A DNA stretch of 64,000 bases, from assembly GCA_031271975.1 (NCBI GenBank), contig JAISUR010000023.1:1-64000 (forward strand), written 5' to 3'. The DNA is from Propionibacteriaceae bacterium. Lineage in GTDB: Bacteria; Actinomycetota; Actinomycetes; Propionibacteriales; Propionibacteriaceae. Made by a program: the position numbers and the translations under genes. A model generated the notes under the pieces. That model ran no database searches and had not been told where the DNA came from. It was given only the letters and a program-made list of their open reading frames with translations. Shown here in pieces: positions 60,271-64,000 of the stretch (its first letter is position 1; each line of letters starts with the position of its first letter).

Positions 60271-61067
60271 TTCTTGGCGCCTTTCAACGTGCCAGTAATC
60301 CCACCTTTGCTGGAGCCTACCGTGCAGACGAGCCGGTGGTCCTTGATTTTGCTCCAAGTATCCGCGTCGGCGAAGAAGATCGTGTACTCATATTTGGATT
60401 CGGCTGTGGCCACGCCCACGAACTCCTTGAACCCGGCCACGCACACCTCGTCAATCAGGGCATCCCGCGCTTCTGCCGTGGGCGCGGTCTTGTCTTTGAC
60501 GTTCTTGACGGCGAACACCTCCCAGTAGTGCTCGCCGGCACAGTCGAGGATTTCCAGGTCGAGTGTGGGCACGTCCTGCGGGCCCGTGCATTGGCCCAGT
60601 TTTGGAAAGAGCGCCGTGTCGCCTGCGATCGACCCCGTCAGACCGCCGTCCGCCGAACCGGCCAGGCAGATGACGTTCCGGTTGATCGGATTTGCCCAAC
60701 TTTGTTCTCCCGCGGCCAAGAAATGTGACGAGTAGCGGGAGTATTTCGTGGCCACCCCGACATACTCCTTGAACGCGTCCTCGCACCCGCGCGAGGCGAT
60801 CTCGCCCAGGGCCTGCGCGCCCGGGTATTCGGCCTGCGCGACGCCGATGGTGAAGTAAACCTCGAAGTAGTGCGGCTCGTCACAGGAAATTTCGGCGATG
60901 GTCACGGCGAGCGGATCAATGTTGAAGTCGATGTCCCCGGTGCATTCCCCCACGGACAGCCGCAACACCGGCGCTTCGGTCGGAGTCGGCTCCGGGGTGG
61001 GCGTGGGCGCCGCCGCGCAACCGGCGACCAGCAGCGCCAGCGTGGCCAGCAAGACCCGTCCAATCAT
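60267..61067 (-). CDS. Lipoprotein with two septum-formation-type domains
   Basis: A 266-residue lipoprotein. The signal sequence MIGRVLLATLALLVAGC gives Cys17 as the lipid anchor, then a Thr/Pro linker. Two related domains follow (about residues 38-145 and 150-262), each with a Cys-containing start (VGECTGD; GQCTGPQD), a Cys-x-x-x-H motif (SCDEPHYFEVY; DCAGEHYWEVF), a FKEYVGVATKYSRY / FKEFVGVATAESKY block and a final Cys-Leu or Cys-Thr strand. This pattern matches the actinobacterial Septum_form family. ATG 61067 is preferred because TAGCAT lies 7 nt upstream; ATG 61076 is an alternative. It is coupled to mscS. Confidence 0.8.
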   Translation of the reverse strand: MIGRVLLATLALLVAGCAAAPTPTPEPTPTEAPVLRLSVGECTGDIDFNIDPLAVTIAEISCDEPHYFEVYFTIGVAQAEYPGAQALGEIASRGCEDAFKEYVGVATKYSRYSSHFLAAGEQSWANPINRNVICLAGSADGGLTGSIAGDTALFPKLGQCTGPQDVPTLDLEILDCAGEHYWEVFAVKNVKDKTAPTAEARDALIDEVCVAGFKEFVGVATAESKYEYTIFFADADTWSKIKDHRLVCTVGSSKGGITGTLKGAKK

Positions 61068-61074
61068 GGGCAAC

Positions 61075-61080
61075 ATGCTA
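61075..61080 (-). promoter_or_regulatory. -10 box of leaderless lipoprotein promoter
   Basis: TAGCAT on the minus strand, 7 nt from the ATG at 61067. Confidence 0.45.
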
Positions 61081-61145
61081 ACGGTCCACAGGTCTTTCCA
61101 CAGCCTGGGGATAACTACATCGATGTAATTCGACCTCGCTCCGCA

Positions 61146-61219
61146 GTCATCCTGGACCCGTTCCGCAACACCCTCCCAGTCATCCCGGACTTGTTCCGGG
61201 ATCTCGGACGAAGTCCGGC
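61146..61219. repeat. Two partial palindromic repeat left ends
   Basis: GTCAT-type starts at 61146 and 61179 (33 bp apart), the second with the perfect CCCGGACTTGTTCCGGG hairpin and CGGACGAAGTCCG. They lie downstream of ppx and upstream of the lipoprotein gene. Confidence 0.8.
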
Positions 61220-61252
61220 TGTCCGGTTGTCCGCCCAGCACACGGGCACGGG

Positions 61253-62137
61253 CTACGCCTGGGACTGCCGCAACCGAGCCACGATCCCGTCCAGGATGTC
61301 GGATTCGCTGACGGTCAGCGGCAGGTTCGTCCGGGCTCCGACCTCGCGGCAGATCAGCGCGCCGGCGCAAATCACGTCCGCGCGGCCCGGTTCCATGCTG
61401 GGAAGCGCCTTCACTTCGGCGACGGTCATCCGCAGCAAATCCTGCGCCAAGTCGTCGAGCACGTCCGGCGGCATCACATAGCCGTGCACGCGGGTGCGGT
61501 CATAGGCCGGCAGGCGCTGCGCGATGGCCGCCAGGCAGGTGGCCGTGCCGCCCACACCCACCCAAGTTTCGGCCTCGAACGTGACCGTGTCCAGCAGCGA
61601 GTTGATGAACTCGCTGGCAGCCTCCACCTGGGCGATGGTCGGCGGGTCAGAGCCGAGGAAACGTTCCCGCACGCGCACCGACCCCATGTCCAGCGAGACG
61701 GCGAGCGGTGGGCAGACCAACTCCGTCGATCCGCCGCCGACGTCCATGACCAAGGGTTTCACGGCGCCGGGGAGCCCTGCCGTCGCCCCGGCGAAAGACA
61801 ACGCGGCTTCCTCCGCGCCGCTGATGATCTCGGCGTCCACGCCGAACGCGCGGCGGGCGCCGGCGAAGAACTCCGCAGCGTTGCGGGCGTCCCGGGCGGC
61901 CGAAGTCGCCACGACGCGGGTGACAGCGCCGCCCAACCCACGCAACTGGGCGCCGAAATCATCGAAAGCGGCGAACGTGCGCTGCAGCGCCTCCGGGGCG
62001 AACTCCCCTGTGGCGTCGACGCCTTGGCCCAGGCGGGTGATGTGCAGGCGGCGCTCTATCTCGCGCCCATCTGCGTCCACGACCAGTAGCCGCACCGAGT
62101 TTGTGCCGCAGTCCACCGCGGCGAATAGCTGGGCCAT
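61253..62137 (-). CDS. Exopolyphosphatase / GppA family
   Basis: A 294-residue Ppx/GppA phosphatase of the ASKHA fold that cuts polyphosphate or pppGpp. ATP-like phosphate loops: FAAVDCGTNSVRLLVVDADG and LVMDVGGGSTELV; the catalytic Glu lies in ISGAEEAALSFAGA. The length corresponds to the short actinobacterial Ppx1/Ppx2 type without the C-terminal HD domain. The ATG overlaps the prs stop by one base (TGATG). Last gene of the glmU-prs-ppx operon. Confidence 0.92.
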   Translation of the reverse strand: MAQLFAAVDCGTNSVRLLVVDADGREIERRLHITRLGQGVDATGEFAPEALQRTFAAFDDFGAQLRGLGGAVTRVVATSAARDARNAAEFFAGARRAFGVDAEIISGAEEAALSFAGATAGLPGAVKPLVMDVGGGSTELVCPPLAVSLDMGSVRVRERFLGSDPPTIAQVEAASEFINSLLDTVTFEAETWVGVGGTATCLAAIAQRLPAYDRTRVHGYVMPPDVLDDLAQDLLRMTVAEVKALPSMEPGRADVICAGALICREVGARTNLPLTVSESDILDGIVARLRQSQA

Positions 62138-63108
62138 CAGTACTGTTTGAACAGGGCCGCCACGGAGCCGTCCTCGTACACGGCTCGGATCGCCGAAGCG
62201 GTGATCGGCGCGATCGACAGCACCGTGATCTTTGGAATCAAGTCCTCGTCGATGGGCAGCGTATTCGTGACGATGACCTCTTCGAAAGCGGACTCGTTCA
62301 GCCGCTCCACCGCTTTGCCGGACAGCACGGCGTGGGTCGCGGCGGCGATCACTTTCGCCGCCCCATTGTTCTTCAAGGCTTCGGCCGCCTTGCAGATCGT
62401 GCCAGCGGTGTCGATCATGTCGTCGACCAGCAGGCAGACACGGCCCTTCACATCACCGACGACTTCGCCCACGGCAACCTCGTTGGCCTTGTTCGGATCG
62501 CGGCGTTTGTGAATGATCGCCAAGGGGGCGCCCAGCTTGTCGGACCACTTGTCGGCCAGCTTCACCCGCCCGGCGTCAGGCGAAACAACCGTCAGATTCG
62601 CCAAGTCGTAGTTCTCCTTGACATAGTCCAGCAGGACCGGGATGCCGTTGAGGTGATCCAGCGGGCCGTCGAAGAAACCCTGGATCTGGTCGGCGTGCAG
62701 ATCGATCGACATCAAGCGATCCGCGCCGGCGGCTTTGTATAGGTCGGCCACCAAACGCGCCGAGATCGGCTCGCGCCCGGCGTGTTTCTTGTCCTGACGC
62801 CCGTACGGATAGAACGGGGCCACAACCGTGATCCGGCCCGCGGACGCCCGCCGCAGCGCGTCCACCATGATCAACTGCTCCATCAGCCACTCGTTGACTG
62901 GGGCGCAGTGGCTCTGGATCACGAACGCGTCCGATCCGCGCACCGACTCTTCAAAACGCACGTAGATTTCGGAGTTCGCGTAAGTAAGCGCGCGCGTTGG
63001 CACCAACTCCACCCCGAGCAGCCCGGCGATCTCCTGCGCCAGTTCCGGATATGCCCTCCCGGTACACACCATCAGATGCCGTTCCAATGGTCTGGTGATG
63101 CCGCTCAT
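62137..63108 (-). CDS. prs: Ribose-phosphate pyrophosphokinase (PRPP synthetase)
   Basis: A 323-residue class I PRPP synthetase that makes PRPP for nucleotides, His, Trp and NAD. The ATP loop FEESVRGSDAFVIQSHCAPV, the flexible YPYGRQDKKHAGREPISARL, the DLHADQIQGFFD motif and the PRPP-binding VCLLVDDMIDTAGT are all present. The ATG overlaps the glmU stop (ATGA). The glmU-prs pair is a common actinobacterial arrangement. Confidence 0.96.
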   Translation of the reverse strand: MSGITRPLERHLMVCTGRAYPELAQEIAGLLGVELVPTRALTYANSEIYVRFEESVRGSDAFVIQSHCAPVNEWLMEQLIMVDALRRASAGRITVVAPFYPYGRQDKKHAGREPISARLVADLYKAAGADRLMSIDLHADQIQGFFDGPLDHLNGIPVLLDYVKENYDLANLTVVSPDAGRVKLADKWSDKLGAPLAIIHKRRDPNKANEVAVGEVVGDVKGRVCLLVDDMIDTAGTICKAAEALKNNGAAKVIAAATHAVLSGKAVERLNESAFEEVIVTNTLPIDEDLIPKITVLSIAPITASAIRAVYEDGSVAALFKQY

Positions 63109-64000
63109 TTGTCCCCTTCATTCCGCGCCTTGCGCTGCTCAACCCAACCTGGAATGTTGCGCTGCCGGCCGCGTGCCACCGCCAACTCTCCGGCCGCCAC
63201 ATCGTCAGTAATCACGGATCCGGCCGCTATGAAAGCGCCATCCGCTATCTCGACCGGGGCCACCAAGACCGAATCGGAACCGACGAAAGCGTCAGCGCCC
63301 ACGCTCGTCCGGGATTTCCGCTCGCCGTCGAAGTTGGCGAAGATCGTGCCCGCGCCGATGTTCGTGCGCTCGCCGACCGCCGCGTCGCCGCAGTAGGTCA
63401 GGTGCGGCACCTTGGCGCCCGCACCGAGTTGGGAGTTCTTCACCTCCACGAAAGCGCCCACCTTCGCACCCGGGCCCACCTGCGTGCCGGGGCGCAAGTA
63501 CGAGAACGGGCCGACAGTGGCCCCTTCTTCGATGACGGACAGCAAGGCGTGGGTGCGCACCACCTGCGCGCCTGCCCCAACCTCGACGTCGATGAGGGTG
63601 GTGTCGGGGCCGATGACCGCCCCACCGGCCACCGACGTAGCGCCCTCCAACGAGGTACCCGGCAACAGCGTGACATCGGGAGCAATGTCAACGTCGGCAT
63701 GTACCCAGGTGGTCTCCGGATCGACGATGGTGACGCCCTCTTCCATCCAATGCCGCAGGATGCGCCGGTTCAGCTCGGCGTTGCGCTGGGCCAGTTGGAT
63801 GCGGTCATTCACGCCTTCGGTCTGCCCATAGTCCGACAACACAAACGAACCGACGCTGTACCCAGCCGACGCGGTGTGCTCGACTACGTCCGTGAGGTAA
63901 TACTCGCCTTGCGCGTTCGAAGGCTCGAGTTTCGCCAACCCGGCCCGCAACACATCCGCGTCGAACACGTAGAAACCCATATTCGCTTCGGAAATCGCCA
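63105..64000 (-). CDS. glmU: GlmU C-terminal part (N-acetylglucosamine-1-phosphate uridyltransferase / glucosamine-1-phosphate acetyltransferase), runs off the window
   Basis: Partial gene: about 298 C-terminal residues are present and the frame stays open to position 64000. GlmU makes UDP-GlcNAc for peptidoglycan. What is visible is the end of the uridyltransferase domain (NMGFYVFDADVLRAGLAKLE, NAQGEYYLTDVVEH, VNDRIQLAQRNAELNRRIL) and the left-handed beta-helix acetyltransferase domain (FSYLRPGTQVGPGAKVGAFV, HLTYCGDAAVGERTNIGAGT). At the acetyltransferase site the usual NYDG reads NFDG. First visible gene of the operon leading into prs. Confidence 0.94.
   Translation of the reverse strand, partial: AISEANMGFYVFDADVLRAGLAKLEPSNAQGEYYLTDVVEHTASAGYSVGSFVLSDYGQTEGVNDRIQLAQRNAELNRRILRHWMEEGVTIVDPETTWVHADVDIAPDVTLLPGTSLEGATSVAGGAVIGPDTTLIDVEVGAGAQVVRTHALLSVIEEGATVGPFSYLRPGTQVGPGAKVGAFVEVKNSQLGAGAKVPHLTYCGDAAVGERTNIGAGTIFANFDGERKSRTSVGADAFVGSDSVLVAPVEIADGAFIAAGSVITDDVAAGELAVARGRQRNIPGWVEQRKARNEGDK

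Overview
The window is about 64 kb of GC-rich, densely coding DNA. It looks like a chromosomal segment of a monoderm, high-G+C member of the Actinomycetota. The markers are a DLW-39 micro-protein, a septum-formation-type lipoprotein, an LCP-like wall protein, a GT-C polyprenol-phosphate-mannose-type mannosyltransferase, menB (menaquinone), many GTG starts, and at least 19 promoters of the leaderless actinobacterial kind (a TAGGCT-like -10 hexamer 6-8 nt before the start codon). I cannot place it below phylum/class. There are no rRNA or tRNA genes, no CRISPR array, no phage and no transposase.

Layout. 0.1-4.9 kb: molybdenum-cofactor genes (an XdhC-MobA-like fusion, moaC, then moaE, mogA and a guanylate-kinase-like P-loop gene on the other strand) around a UbiA prenyltransferase. 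4.9-8.6 kb: mmsA-type dehydrogenase and an NhaP2 antiporter, separated by a large palindromic repeat array. 8.7-13.5 kb: secreted and surface proteins (Ig-like repeats, Pro/Gln-rich membrane protein, secreted protein with an InlB-like C-terminus). 13.5-22 kb: housekeeping (UspA, citrate synthase, class I fumarase, mannosyltransferase, pheA, serS, upp). 22-26.7 kb: SLH-anchored metalloprotease, YbaK, a VapBC-like pair, menB and marR. 26.8-30.3 kb: a large RND pump with an unusual coiled-coil insertion, divergent from marR. 30.7-36 kb: NfeD/flotillin/small-protein operon, an inositol-phosphatase-family gene, and a Tm-1-like plus PEP-hydrolase-like pair. 36-42 kb: Lhr helicase, metK, rpiB. 42-52 kb: AEC transporter and a complete carbohydrate regulon (FGGY kinase, ABC importer, DhnA-type aldolase, 2-hydroxyacid dehydrogenase, DeoR regulator) around a divergent operator-like palindrome. 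52-54.3 kb: the three-gene AmmeMemoRadiSam operon. 54.3-64 kb: small proteins, ketopantoate-reductase-like gene, LCP-like protein, a two-component system, MscS, septum-formation lipoprotein, ppx, prs and the 3' part of glmU.

A family of composite palindromic repeats (up to about 113 bp, made of successive short hairpins) runs through the window. Copies sit between genes, often at 3' ends. They form 32-34 bp head-to-tail arrays at two sites, supply the stop codons of two genes, and in one case lie in frame inside a membrane-protein gene. The most promising little-understood elements are this repeat family, the RND pump with a built-in coiled coil, the AmmeMemoRadiSam operon, the Tm-1/PEP-hydrolase pair, the uncharacterised carbohydrate regulon, and a 51-codon cysteine-rich gene.
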